Shown one piece after another: positions 22,853 through 33,176 of a stretch of 64,000 bases of DNA. Source of the stretch: Apricaphanius iberus (Eukaryota > Chordata > Actinopteri > Cyprinodontiformes > Aphaniidae); the NCBI GenBank assembly GCA_028564705.1, contig JAPXFQ010001515.1, forward strand, positions 186,001 through 250,000, read 5' to 3'. A program made the position numbers and the translations under genes. Under the pieces are notes generated by a model. That model did no database searches. It saw only the letters and a program-made list of their open reading frames with translations, and was not told the DNA's origin. The first letter of the stretch is position 1. Every line of letters starts with the position of its first letter.

Positions 22853-23727
22853 CAGAGTTGCAAATGTTTAGTTTCTACTTGCTGAGTTGCTAACGGTTAG
22901 TTTAAATTAGCAGAGTTGATAATGTTTAGTTTCTACGAAATTGCGAACGGTGAGTTTCTACTGGCCGAATTGGTAACATTAGTTTCTACTGGTCGAGGTG
23001 GTAACATTAGTTTGTACTAGCTGAGTTGCTAATGTTTAGTTTCCAGTATCTGAGTTGCTAGGAGTTAGTTTCTATTAGAACAATCACTAATGTTAAGTTT
23101 AAAGTAGCCAAGTTACTAACGTTAGTTTCTACTAGTCAAGTTGCTAACATTAGTTTCTAACAGGCTGAGTTGCAAACAGTTAGTTTCTTTTAGCAGTTGC
23201 TAACGTTAGTTTGAACTAGCTGAGTTGTTAATGTTTAGTTTCTACTATCTGAATTGCTAACAGTTAGAATCTAATAGCAGAGTTGCTAATGTTAAAGTAG
23301 CCGAGTTACTAACGTTAGTTTCAACTAGCCAAGTTGCTAACAGTTAGTTTCTATTAGCAGTTGGTAATATTTTGTTTAAACAAGCTGAGTTTTTAACGTT
23401 AGTTTAAACTAGCTGAGTTGCTAATGTTTAGTTTCTACTAACCAAGTTGCTAACAGTTATTTTCTACTAGCCGAGTTGCTAACATTAGTTTCTACTAGCT
23501 GAGTTGCTAACGGTTAGTTTCTATTAGCAGAGGTGCAAATGTTTAATTTAAACTAGCCGAGTTGCTAATGTTAGTTTCCACAAGCCAAGTTGCTAACGGT
23601 TAAATTCTACAAGCTGAGTTGCCAACATTAGTTTCTACTATCTGAGTTTCTTACGGTTAGTTTCTTTTAGCTGGGTTGCTAATTTTTATTTTCTATTAGC
23701 CGAGTTGCTAAAGGTTAGTTTCAATAC
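22853..23727. repeat. Minisatellite, ~31 units of 28-29 bp with higher-order period
   Basis: I can align about 31 consecutive degenerate units. The consensus starts CTGAGTTGCTAACGTTAG and continues TTTCTACTAG, with no spacers between units. The core CTAACGTTAG is a palindrome. Sub-variants recur every seventh unit: the CTGAGTTGCTAATGTTTAG form starts at 23021, 23220 and 23413 (spacing 199 and 193 bp), and neighbouring variants (AATGTTAA, then AAGTTACTAACG) repeat with the same seven-unit register. This indicates block duplication of about 195 bp after the basic unit had diversified. It is non-coding and lies deep in a tmeff2 intron. Confidence 0.92.
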
Positions 23728-24366
23728 AGACTCGCCGCACACAATCAAAAAGCCAGGGTAGGCAAGACCTTATAATATTACATGTTCTTTGTGTTATGCA
23801 GGTCAGTGACTGATCATATTTCACACAGTCAAAATATTAAATATTACACGATTTCTCAGTAAGCAAGACCTGTAAGATAAAAAAGGAAAAGACAAAAATT
23901 GAAAAGCTTCAGCTTGATAGTTTGATTTGCTCTGGTTTTGGGTAATTTCTAAACAGGGGCCTAATGCCAATGCCCCTGTTAATCTGATCCTGACCCCTGT
24001 ACCAAAGAGATTATACTAAATTGATCACTTATAAGGATCTTCACTGGCACAAATCAATTTATTTTACCTTCACAATTTTATTTTAAGAATGAATTAAAAT
24101 TAAAAGTGTAACTTCAAAGATAAAATATTGCCCAGTTTTTTGCGTAGGAGTCGAAGACCTGCATAATTTTTGAGTCTCTGCTCGTAGTTATTGGAGGTGC
24201 TGAAACACCTGCTCCCACGTATCTCCTCCTTTTTCACCCATCTCCTCCTCCTACCTGACGTAGCTTAGTCAGCAGCCGAGCTTCTGCGCCTGCAACCCTC
24301 CCCTCCCCACTCATCTCCGGTAGAGTAGATGCTGTTATAGTTAGCTTAGGCTAATTATAAGGCTTA

Positions 24367-24755
24367 TGCTGCATTCAGACCGCAGGCTTTGTCAGCGTCA
24401 GCAACGTCAAGATTACATGTTAGGTCTACAGTTGAGGCCGTCTCTGCTGCGCTTTGTGAGCGTAGGCTCTGTCAACTTTTCAAGCTTTTCCTGCGTTTCA
24501 AGCTTCAAAGCTCATAAAGCCAGCAACGCAGAAGTTCAGCTAGTTGAACTTTGGACGGCCTTAACTCTCTTGACGCAGCACAGCAACCAATCAGAGCGTC
24601 TCACTGTAGTGACGTTGCCGATGTCGACGCTGACTAGCCAACCACGATCTGCTAGTGTTTAAAACATCCAGCAGAGAAAGGCCTGCATACAAGCTTTGCA
24701 AGCTTCAGCTTAAAAATGTATCTTCTGTGTTTATGCGTCGAACTAGTTGCTAGCC
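24367..24755. mobile_element. GTTCAGAC fold-back element, copy 1
   Basis: Starts TGCTGCATTCAGACCGCAGG, followed by CTTTGTCAGCGTC. It shares long blocks (TCAACTTTTCAAGCTTTTCC, AGAAGTTCAGCTAGTTGAAC, CAACCAATCAGAGCG) with 29553-29897. The right terminal repeat is lost. The 98-codon frame here has no domain. Confidence 0.7.
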
Positions 24756-27164
24756 TTTTTGATAGTGGATTAATAATCAGATTGGCCCTAAAGGCGAGGC
24801 TATTCCGTCAGAACTTGTACAGGTAAGAACAGTAGCTTAGCGACGCTAACTCCAACTTAAAAACGGATGTTTCTGTGCTTTTATGGTTGCAATGTGAAAC
24901 GTAACTGCATAGTTATTTGATTTTATGGTTGCAGTGCAAAACGTAGTTTAATTACTCTCGTCATTTGTGATTTCAATGCAAGACGTAGCTTCATAGTGAT
25001 TCATATTTATAAAAGGGTGCCAAGGAGGTTAAATATTACAAAGCCGACTCGTTTTGTAAAAGTCTTTGAATTCTCTCACTTTCAGGGTCGGATATCGGAT
25101 CATTTGATTGTCGTCTTACAATCTCCAGTGTTGCCATTGTTCACCAATGTGATTTTTGCCCTAAATACTAAAATACAACACCCCAAAAACTTCTGTAAAC
25201 TATCAGAGTCCAACTCCAGGCGCATGCAGTGATAATAGCCGCGGCATGACGTTCTGCAGGGGGAGTTTCACAAAGGGTAGGAGGGCTTAGAGAGGCTCAG
25301 GCGAATATCAAGGCGGCAAATATAGAAGTGATGAGAAGGCATATTTCTTTAAGGTGGATTTTAATAATGATTTAGGGTAAAATTTTCATTTGAGTGTGCT
25401 ATATAATGGTACTGTATGCCTGGAAGAAGCATAATACCCCCCTTTAACAATTCTAGGATCTACAGCCATTATCCATGGCAAAAGTTTTGGTTAGTCAACC
25501 AGTAGATCGAGGATCTGAAAGTGGGAACTGAAGGCTTTTAAAACTGCTTCAGGACCAACAGATTCTTCAGGCAGAGAGTAAACTGCTTTAGCTAAAAACA
25601 AGAACTAAAACTATACGTTCTTGTTGTGTGAAGCACATATCAGAAGTCCAATCTTTGGCTGAAAGCTAGAACATTATGTCTTAAAGTGTAAAAAACAGAG
25701 TTTAACCTCAACTCTCCTCTAATTCACAGACTATTATTCTCATTTCCAGTCATCCGGATGTAATATCAATGAAAGGAGATAGCTGGGTTATTCTAATGAT
25801 GCGACTTCCTGTCCAGCTAACAGATGTTGCCGAACATGTTGCTGCCACTTGTTAAATTTTATTGACAAGTGCAAATTAGATACTTGGAGCCAATAAGCGG
25901 AATAATTAGGTAGATAAGGACTCCCTCTATAACGAATCATTCATGCATCAGCAGATGAATTTAAATGAGCATCAGAAGTGAATATCTAAAGAGAGGGAGG
26001 CGAGAAAACAGGTAAATAAGTCTGTGTTCATCCATGGCTGCAGGTAAGTGATTCCCACCTTATCTGTGATCAACCGTCTGAGCGACATAATTGAATCACT
26101 GAGCTGATCTGGGGCCTGCAGGACAGAGATGTTGATAAATCTGACTGGGTGAAGATTAGCACCGCAGCATGGAGTCGTCACGCACAGTTGTTCACCATGT
26201 TCGGTGAAAAAAAGAATTTAAAAAATGCTGCTCTGCCTCTAGAAAGCGCTGCAAGCATCTCGCGGCTCGCTGGTTCACCACAGCCAATAAAATAAACTTT
26301 TCCAGACACACGGCAGCAGAAACGACGCAGCATTGCTTTGCTCTCGGAATGCAAATCCAGACAAACGGTTGCCTCCACTTTACGATCTGATGTGAGCATT
26401 TACAGCAGGAAATAAAGAAGTACTAAACCCTGGAATGGCCTTGTTTAACTGCTAATTAATTCCGCCGTGTAAGCTATTTCACCAACATTTTGTTATTAGT
26501 AGATTCTTTCATCCAGAAGTAATCCAGTAAAACAAACAAAAAAACTAATGGTGTAGATAGATGGTTCCTTCCTGCAGAGCCGTTGGCTTCAGAGCAAGGA
26601 AACAATGCGGATGCCTTCCTCCTTGCTATCACACCTGATTGATTAAAACAGCTGGGACCTATCGGAGCAGGGAGAACATGATTCTCTGTCCTATCCAGCA
26701 TTTGGAATGCAGAACCAGATCAGTGGGTAGCCTGGGATCCAAGGTTTGGACCTGAGTAAATCCGTTTTTTTCAGATGCCGGCTGAGCGCCTGAAACTCCG
26801 GCTTTCTGGAGTGGCGGGACGCACCGATGTGGAAAGACAAAGTGGAAGGTGTTTCCTTTATTGGTACCTAATGTTTGTCATTTCCATCAAATCTTTTCTC
26901 ATTTTACCACAGTAATAACGTTCATGTTTTTACAAAAACTAGCAAATTGGAATCTATCAGAACCCCGTAGAGAATATCAAGTTCAATCAAAAGTATCTGA
27001 GCCCCCAGTGTTATACGGTATTGTTTGTAAAGTTACAAAGTCAAAAATTAACACCAATAATTTCAATTATTTATAGCCTGTCATAAGGGAAAGAAAATGG
27101 GAGTTCATTTCTCTGTTATACTTTCACCATTTTTAATGTATAAAGTTGTTTATACCTAAATATT

Positions 27165-27860
27165 TTAATAAGAAAGCAAAAGTTTTATCTCCAAACTTAA
27201 GATTTAGCCAAAAAACGAAATATTTAGTTTGTAAACTAAATAGGTATCTTCTTAACTAAATATTTAGTTTTCTCAATCTAAATTTCTAGTTTAATCTTTA
27301 GTTTACAAGTTTGGTTCAAAGATTTAGCCAAGAAGCTAAATATTTAGTTAGCTAAATCTTTATATAAATCTGTAGTTTACCAATTTGGCTAAAAGATTTA
27401 ACCATGAAGCTAACAATTTAGTTGTAAACTAAATATTTGGCTTTTTAACTGAAGATTTAGTTAGATAAATTGTTAGTCTACAAATGTAAAATTTAGTTTC
27501 TTAGCTAAATATTTTGTTAACAGATTAAATGTTTATCTTCTTAATTAAATATTTAGTTTGGATGTAAATATTTATTTTAAAAACTAAATATTTAGCTTCC
27601 AAACTAAATGTTTAACTATGAAGCTAAACATATAGTTATGAGGGTAAATATTTTGCTCCAGACTAATTACGTTCCTTCTTAGGTAAACATTTTAGCACCA
27701 TACTAAATATTTAATTAAGCTGAATCATTCGTGAAGAAGCCAGATCTTTTGTTTGTAAAGTAAATATTTAGATCCAAACTAAGAATTTAATTAAGAAGCT
27801 AAAAATGTTAATAAGAAGCTAAATATTTTGTTAAGAAGTAAAATACCTATTCTGTTAAAT
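27165..27860. repeat. AT-rich palindromic minisatellite
   Basis: About 700 bp are built from degenerate short units around the perfect palindrome CTAAATATTTAG, joined by variable AAGAAG, GTTTGTAAA or TTCTTA linkers. Unit length varies (roughly 18-36 bp), so the array is irregular. Its palindromic core is different in sequence from, but similar in design to, the core of the 22853-23727 array in the same intron. No coding potential. Confidence 0.85.
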
Positions 27861-28124
27861 AAATATTCACGTAAAAAGACGTTTTCAGAGATGTTCTTTA
27901 TAACTTGGTTCGAATGAGATGTAGCATTTCTATCATCTGGAACCTGTCTACCTGTTCTCCTCTGACCTCTCCAATCAACAAACCATTCTCATCCAAATCA
28001 TGCTCTGTAAACCCGAGAGACGATTGTGGGTTAAAATCAGCGATACTAAAGCCTGACCATGTCAAATTGGGTCACTTGAATCCATTTCCTTCCTCATTCT
28101 GATGCTTGATCCATCTTGACCACG

Positions 28125-28300
28125 CAATTCAGTTCTTGAAATTAACTTGATTTTATTATGTTCTGTAACTTAAAACACATAGAACTGACTGCCGATTTGG
28201 TGTTACTTCTTGAAGTGGCGCCGAGGAAAGTTGCAGTGCACATCAACACTCTGCATGTGTTCAGGTAGTAAGCACCTGTATTCCTTCGGTAGAAGTGCGT
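28125..28300. repeat. Dispersed repeat, copy 2
   Basis: Shares AATTAACTTGATTTTATTAT, GTTCTGTAACTTA and CTCTGCATGTGTTCAGGTAG with 16860-17160, and more distantly with 45350-46118. Confidence 0.55.
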
Positions 28301-28559
28301 TCAGAACCAACAACGCCGTAAAGAAAAACACGACCCCATGTAAGTTCCACTCTAACGTGCTTGAGCCATCTTGACCGGCTCTAGATGCCTGAGTGTGTTC
28401 ATCTGCTGCTTTGTTTTACAATCTCTATCATGGAGCATGTAATGCGTACTGTTTTACCTCATGAGGCCCGTTTTTAAACTCCTGCAGCCCCTTAATGCTC
28501 CCCAGCAGAACCCTTCACTGTATTAGTAGCAGAATTTAATTTCGTTTGTAGCAGATCAG

Positions 28560-28870
28560 AGTCCCCGGCGTCTCTTACTTTTCCACTTCGTGCTGCACAT
28601 ATGCAAACCAAGACGGGAGCTGTGATTGCTGACGCCCCCTCAGCCCGCCTCTGCAAACGGGCCAAACAGAACCCCAGATCGTGACGCGCGGGGGCCGGGG
28701 AACACCGGCATCCTCGTTAAGCTGCCGGAACTCCAATATGGGATTGGTTTTGGAGCAGAGCGGCCCTTCTGAGCGGTCAGCGGCTCGTCTTTGCTGTATC
28801 GCCTCAGCAGGAGGGGGATCTCCCTCATTTACTCCTCTCAGCACTCCGCTGCCTTTTATTCACTCAGGAC
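28560..28870. other. GC/CpG-rich intronic block, possible regulatory element
   Basis: A sharp rise in GC and CpG content (for example GTGACGCGCGGGGGCCGGGG) sits inside an AT-rich intron without repeat signatures. Overlapping open frames exist on both strands (28681-29052 plus, 28575-28844 minus). They look like by-products of GC content: no domain, and no convincing splice context linking them to tmeff2. A conserved regulatory element is possible, but conservation was not tested. Confidence 0.35.
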
Positions 28871-29289
28871 AAACGCGTCTAATTAACAAAGTAAACGGGC
28901 TCCAGCGTTTCCAAGCAGCTGTACAATTTCACACCGTATTAGCCGTGTTAAGGAGTCTCTGTTTACATCCAGATGAATATATCAACCGATTGTTGCACAG
29001 GAATACATGTACAGTCTGTGTATCAAACATCATTCTCACACCCCACATTTAAAGCTGGGAAAATTCTGTCATCTCGCAAAAAAATGAATGATCAGTACTG
29101 ACTGCATAACTCTGCATAAGGCATTACTCCACTGTTGTGCATCGGAATGGAGAAATGAGGAAAACGAGGATCTTCACCACCAGGAACCGCTGCTGCCTCA
29201 GTTAATGGGGAAAAGTTAAATCTAATCAAAATACTCTTTGCATACCAAAAGTAAATAAATGTCCTCGTTACTGTTATGTTTCGTCAGAG

Positions 29290-29556
29290 GTGAGATTTTT
29301 TTAGTATTTATTTAGTTAGTTATTTAGTTAGTTAACCGATACTATGAACCAATACTAAAAATGTGGAAAGTCTTTGTATTTTTCACTTGACATTTTAATT
29401 TTGAGTTTATATATATATAGAGAGAGAAATCGAAACCTGTATTCCAATTAAAATGCGTTTTTTGTGTGTAGTAGAAGTATCAGCATTGGCAAGTACTCTG
29501 ATCCAAGTATCGGTATCGTATCGGTCTGAAAAAAGTGCTATCGTTGCATCCTTATG
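29290..29556. mobile_element. GATAC hAT-like family, copy 2
   Basis: Contains ACCGATACTATGAACCAATA, AAAATGTGGAAAGTC and the end-block AAGTATCGGTATCGTATCGG ending ATCGTTGCATCC. The same order is seen at 30927-31243 and 34552-34824. Confidence 0.75.
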
Positions 29557-29897
29557 CTGCAGGCCTTGTCTTTGCTGCGCTTTGTGAGCTTTGGCTCCGT
29601 CAACTTTTCAAGCTTTTCCTGCGTTTCAAGCTTCAATGCTCATAAAACAAGTAGCACAGAAGTTCAGCTAGTTGAACTTTTGATGATCTTAACGCTCTTG
29701 ACGCAGCACGGCAACCAATCAGAGCGACTCACTGTAGTGACGTTGCCCGACGTCGACGCTGCCTAGCCAACCAGGATCTGCGAGTGTTTAAAACATCCAG
29801 CTTCAGCTTAAAAATGTATCTTCTGTGTTTATGCGTCGAACTAGTTGCTTTATGAGCGTTGCACGACGCTGACAAAGCTTGCAGTCTGAACGCACCA
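29553..29897. mobile_element. GTTCAGAC fold-back element, copy 2
   Basis: Shares most of its length with 24367-24755 and keeps the right terminal repeat (GACGCTGACAAAGCTTGCAG, then TCTGAACGCACCA). That end is the inverse of the left end of copy 1, so the family has long terminal inverted repeats of about 33 bp. It overlaps the last bases of the preceding GATAC element, so the two are abutted. Confidence 0.75.
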
Positions 29898-30679
29898 TTT
29901 TTTATTAATTTTTTTTTTATATAGAAGTTTGAATCTAGCATCATTTTATAGGATTTTTGTGTGGCTTGTTTGTCCAGGTCATAAACATTACGTAGAAATT
30001 AGATTGTGTTTCATTGCACAACCTCACGTCAAAACCTAAATATTGGATCAGGACTTTTGACTTTTCTTTTTAATATGATCACATGCACCAGTTGTGGTCC
30101 CATACTTACAAAGAATTTTTTGAAACCATTCATTCATCTCTTATATACACGGCCATCCTAGTTTTGATTATACTAATTCATACCCTCCAAATACTACGTG
30201 TCATTTTTACGGCATTCTAAACTATTTATTCTCTTTTGCAAGTTCTCAGAATACCAGTTTACTAATATGTTCAGATTATTTGTTAGATGGACTTAAAACC
30301 CCAAAGTTATCATTCTGAAGTAACATGTAGTCTGGTGCCTGATTCAATTTAAATGTTGTGTTGGATGGAAACCGTGAGGAAAATCTGTGAGTCGCACCCC
30401 TCTGGTCCCACTAAGGCGGCTGTCTGGTCGTTTACGACTTATTTGCTTCATTAAAGTCATCTCAGGATTGTATGTTGCTGGTAAAAACTTTTGAACTTAT
30501 TTAAAGGGATATCTCCCCCTCAATAAAATGTTGTCTTAGTATAAAACGTGCAAGTGAATGGGAGCAACTGGCATTTTGTGTTTAAAATTCATAAAAAATA
30601 ATGATACTAATTATTCCTGGTGGAATAAAATCATATTAACTGGAAATAAAAAGTAAAACAAAGGAATTACAGGAACTAG

Positions 30680-30850
30680 GGATGCACTGATACCGATACA
30701 GGTATCGGCGCTGATACCATCTAATGTACTGGTATCGGTTAAAGTTAACTAATACCACTGACGGATACTTAAAAAATGAAAACTCTGCAATAATTTCACA
30801 GAAATTTTACTCTAAAAATACATGTAAAAAAAACGCAGCAGACTGTTTTA
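30680..30850. mobile_element. GATAC hAT-like family, copy 3 (partial)
   Basis: Begins AGGGATGCACTGATACCGAT and carries GGTATCGGTTAAAGTTAACT and CTCTGCAATAATTTCACAGA, shared with the other copies. The right half is missing or replaced. Confidence 0.7.
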
Positions 30851-30926
30851 TTGTTTCTCTACACTTCCTCGTGCTAAAAATCGCCAAAGGACCATATTAG
30901 ATAAATTATCCTTTCAATATAAAATA

Positions 30927-31243
30927 GGGATGCACCGATATCGATACTGATATCGGGTATATGGGCCGACACCATTCATATGTACTGTATCGGTATGAAC
31001 AGATACTTAAAATGTGGAAACTGCAATAATTTCACAGAACATTTTTATTTCTCACTTGAAATTATAGTTTTGATGTCATTTTTTAATATTATTTTAGTTG
31101 TCTATCTAATTCACCCTCATTTGTTGTAACAAGCACGGAAGAAAATAAAACCTTCGTTCCAAGTATCGGCATTGGTACACGGTATTGGCACTCTCATCAA
31201 GGTATCGGCATCGTATCGGTTTGAAAAAAAGTAGCATCGTTTG
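30927..31243. mobile_element. GATAC hAT-like family, copy 4
   Basis: The most complete copy. It starts AGGGATGCACCGATATCGAT, has the internal TTTGTTGTAACAAGCACGGA and ends TATCGGCATCGTATCGGTTT before a degraded GCATCGTT terminus. Confidence 0.78.
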
Positions 31244-31936
31244 GACTTGGGACTACAGTTTACAGTCATTACGATGAAATGTTGTAAATGCGATGCAGCA
31301 AACCGGGAGGTGACAATTCCATCCACACGTCACGATTATAGTCATTCATAATAGCACAGCAATACCCAATAAATGATGGTTAATAGAACACTACCTGCAG
31401 CTATTGATGCACTTCGTTCTGTCTGTAGAAAAAAGGGACGGGACTGTTGTACTCTTCAGACACAGTAGCATCTTTCCGGTAGATTATTGTATTTTTATCA
31501 GTGTAGTCTGGTGTAAAATGCTCTTCACAAGCCACTTACTGATTAATTATCTCCACAGATGTTGTTGGAGGAATCCCCAATCCGTTCTCCGCTTCACAAC
31601 CCTTAGCTAAACAAAAATCATTTCCTTGGATTAGATTTGTAACCGTAGGACTGCAGTAATAAAAACGGTGCAGCTCGTGCGTTTGTGTTTAGAGAAGCAG
31701 GTGGCTTTTGCGACCGCTGCGTCGTATCCCTGCGCCTTACAGCGGTGCTTTGTCGTAAAGTAGTCCCAAGTCTAAATCAGCTACCGTAATAGCTTCGTGC
31801 TAGCTTTCATGTGCAGTCGATATGATTATCGAGTCCACCAGGAATAATTAGGATCAGCACTGAGTCATTTTAATCACTTTTTCACACAAAATAATAGTTT
31901 TTCTTTAAAGCTCATTTAAGGTAAAGTTTGGTTTTC

Positions 31937-32527
31937 TTCATTTACTCACCCAGACAAGTTTGGAGCCAATTGGAGTCCTTCTGGAATAAGGAGTCCTAAG
32001 GTAATAAGGCATTATCTGCTGCAAAACTCCTTCATTTAACCATGTTTTGTTATGAATAGTTATTAGTAGTAGTAATTGGTAATTAGTAGTAATAGATATT
32101 CCCCTGTGAGTTCGGAACGTCTTAGAGGTGCTAAGATATTAGCTTCTGTGGGTTTTACAGGCTTTTAATGCAACCGATTCCTAACTTGCAGTAACCTGCG
32201 ATTTAAATGACGTCGCAGCCATCTGCCATTACAGCTGTAGTTGGAAAGGTTGCAATCATGGGATAGTGCAGTTGGATTTTTGCCTCTAAATCACCCAGGA
32301 ACTGAAGTAATAAGCACTAATGAGACGTTCTGACCTCGGAAGGGAGTCCTGCTACCGTTTAATAATAAAAGATTGCTAGAATGAAGGCGTTTTGGCTCAG
32401 ATAATACCTAATTACAGGCGGCAAATCTCCTGCCCACATTTACTCCCATTATATGGATATACACTGATCTGGACTCGTTATAAACTCCTCCTGAATGGCT
32501 CCAAACTTGTCCGGGTGAGTAAATGAA
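31937..32527. mobile_element. Fold-back MITE with ~32-bp inverted ends
   Basis: The left end (TTCATTTACTCACCCAGACA, then AGTTTGGAGCCA) is the near-perfect inverse of the right end (TGGCTCCAAACTTGTCCGGG, then TGAGTAAATGAA). The interior (CCCCTGTGAGTTCGGAACGT, TTTTACAGGCTTTTAATGCA) recurs at 58540-58850. It is non-coding. Confidence 0.8.
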
Positions 32528-32786
32528 TGTAACATTGGCTAAAACTTACTTTGTTTATGCTAAGCTAAAGCGAACGGACTGCTGCCAGATCAGGAGAATG
32601 ACCGGGCTGGTAACCAAATACTTTATTCTGACTTTTTTTCTCTGGGGGAGGCGGCAACAGACACATTATTACTTAGGGTTGGAATATCCCTTTAAGTCCA
32701 TCGGCCTAGTTATGACGAAATGAAAGCAGTGTCTGCTCTGTAAGCCTTCTGCGCTATTGCTGCTGCTGCGGTGCGTTTGGGAGTAC

Positions 32787-32904
32787 CTGCAGGACGGCTC
32801 GGAGAACGTGGTGGTGAACTGACAGTCTCCGTGGACGCAGTAGTTCTTGTAGTGGTTTGGACAGGGGATGTATAAGCCGCGGGCCAGTCCTGTCCCCGAG
32901 TCCT
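32787..32904 (-). CDS. tmeff2: tmeff2 exon: first part of EGF-like domain
   Basis: A 118-bp exon. Its first two bases (AG) join the G of the preceding exon to make Glu. It encodes DSGTGLARGLYIPCP, then NHYKNYCVHGDCQFTTTFSE and PSC plus two bases of a split Ser codon. IPCP..Y..YC.HG.C and PSC are the first four cysteines of the tomoregulin EGF-like domain, completed by the next exon. The donor is CAG/GTACTC. Two acceptor AGs are possible, at 32905-32906 and 2 bp downstream; only the first keeps phase with exon 33120-33176. A (TG)9 run lies 15 nt upstream of the acceptor. In mammals this position reads SCRC; here the join gives SCSC. Confidence 0.95.
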
Positions 32905-33119
32905 CTGTCCACATGGAGAAACACACACACACACACATTTAGACAGACAGCAGTCTGAAATGCACATATGCTCCTGGCCACCTGTGTGCATTCATTACTG
33001 CGCCGCGCCAGGCAGATTCTCATTTAAATAAAAAAGGATGTGAAGGGAGGAAAAAATCTGACTGACAGGACAGGTGATTTGCTAGCCCCCCCCCCACACA
33101 CACGCGAAGAAGCACTCAC
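32905..33119 (-). other. tmeff2: Short tmeff2 intron (215 bp)
   Basis: Bounded by donor CGG/GTGAGT and an AG acceptor. It carries a TG run (32920-32937, plus-strand AC) next to the acceptor and a C-run/CA block at about 33087-33105, which on the transcript is a UG run followed by about nine G, shortly after the donor. It is far shorter than the other introns seen here. Confidence 0.85.
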
Positions 33120-33176
33120 CCGTGGGGCCGATGTGTGCAAAGTGTCCGTCTCCTTTCTTCTCGGTCGTGATGTCGC
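33120..33176 (-). CDS. tmeff2: tmeff2 exon: linker between FS2 and EGF domains
   Basis: A 57-bp micro-exon, phase-compatible on both sides. It encodes GDITTEKKGDGHFAHIGPT (first and last codons split). It corresponds to the low-complexity linker after the follistatin-2 domain, where vertebrate TMEFF2 has a T-rich stretch and a DGHYA motif (here DGHFA). The acceptor is CCTTTCCAG and the donor CGG/GTGAGT. At 19 codons it could be skipped, but that would change the reading phase only if the neighbouring split codons were disturbed: it starts with two bases and ends with one, so skipping keeps the frame. Confidence 0.93.

Larger units (their letters stand above)
30501..32694. mobile_element. Nested TE complex with TTAAAGGGATAT ends
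   Basis: The left end TTAAAGGGATATCTCCCCCT and the right end GGAATATCCCTTTAA are short inverted repeats of the AAAGGGATA type common at fish hAT-like MITE ends. Inside are two GATAC-family elements (30680-30850, 30927-31243) and a separate fold-back element (31937-32527). The outer boundary is an inference from the short TIRs. The right edge is only 92 bp from the donor of the EGF exon at 32787. Confidence 0.45.
19588..32786 (-). other. tmeff2: tmeff2 intron (13.2 kb) with minisatellites and TEs
   Basis: The intron between the EGF exon and the TM exon. It contains hAT-like family copies (20081-20420, 29290-29556, 30680-31243), SINE/LINE fragments (20930-21680), two long degenerate minisatellites (22853-23727, 27165-27860), fold-back elements (24367-24755, 29553-29897) and a nested element complex (30501-32694) ending 92 bp from the EGF exon donor. 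21700-22850 and 25250-26840 look largely single-copy, with no exon recognised on either strand. 20561-20600 is a TTTC-type simple repeat. Confidence 0.7.

Noticed and set aside
22853..23727. CRISPR-like appearance (about 30-bp regularly spaced repeats)
   Set aside because: Units are directly adjacent with no unique spacers, units vary in sequence, and the setting is an intron of a fish gene.
28575..29052. Overlapping 89- and 123-codon frames on opposite strands
   Set aside because: They overlap in a CpG-rich patch, show no recognisable domain and no splice linkage in tmeff2 phase; treated as compositional.
32902..32904. Alternative acceptor making the EGF exon start at 32902
   Set aside because: It would break phase with exon 33120-33176; the AG ending at 32905 gives a continuous frame.
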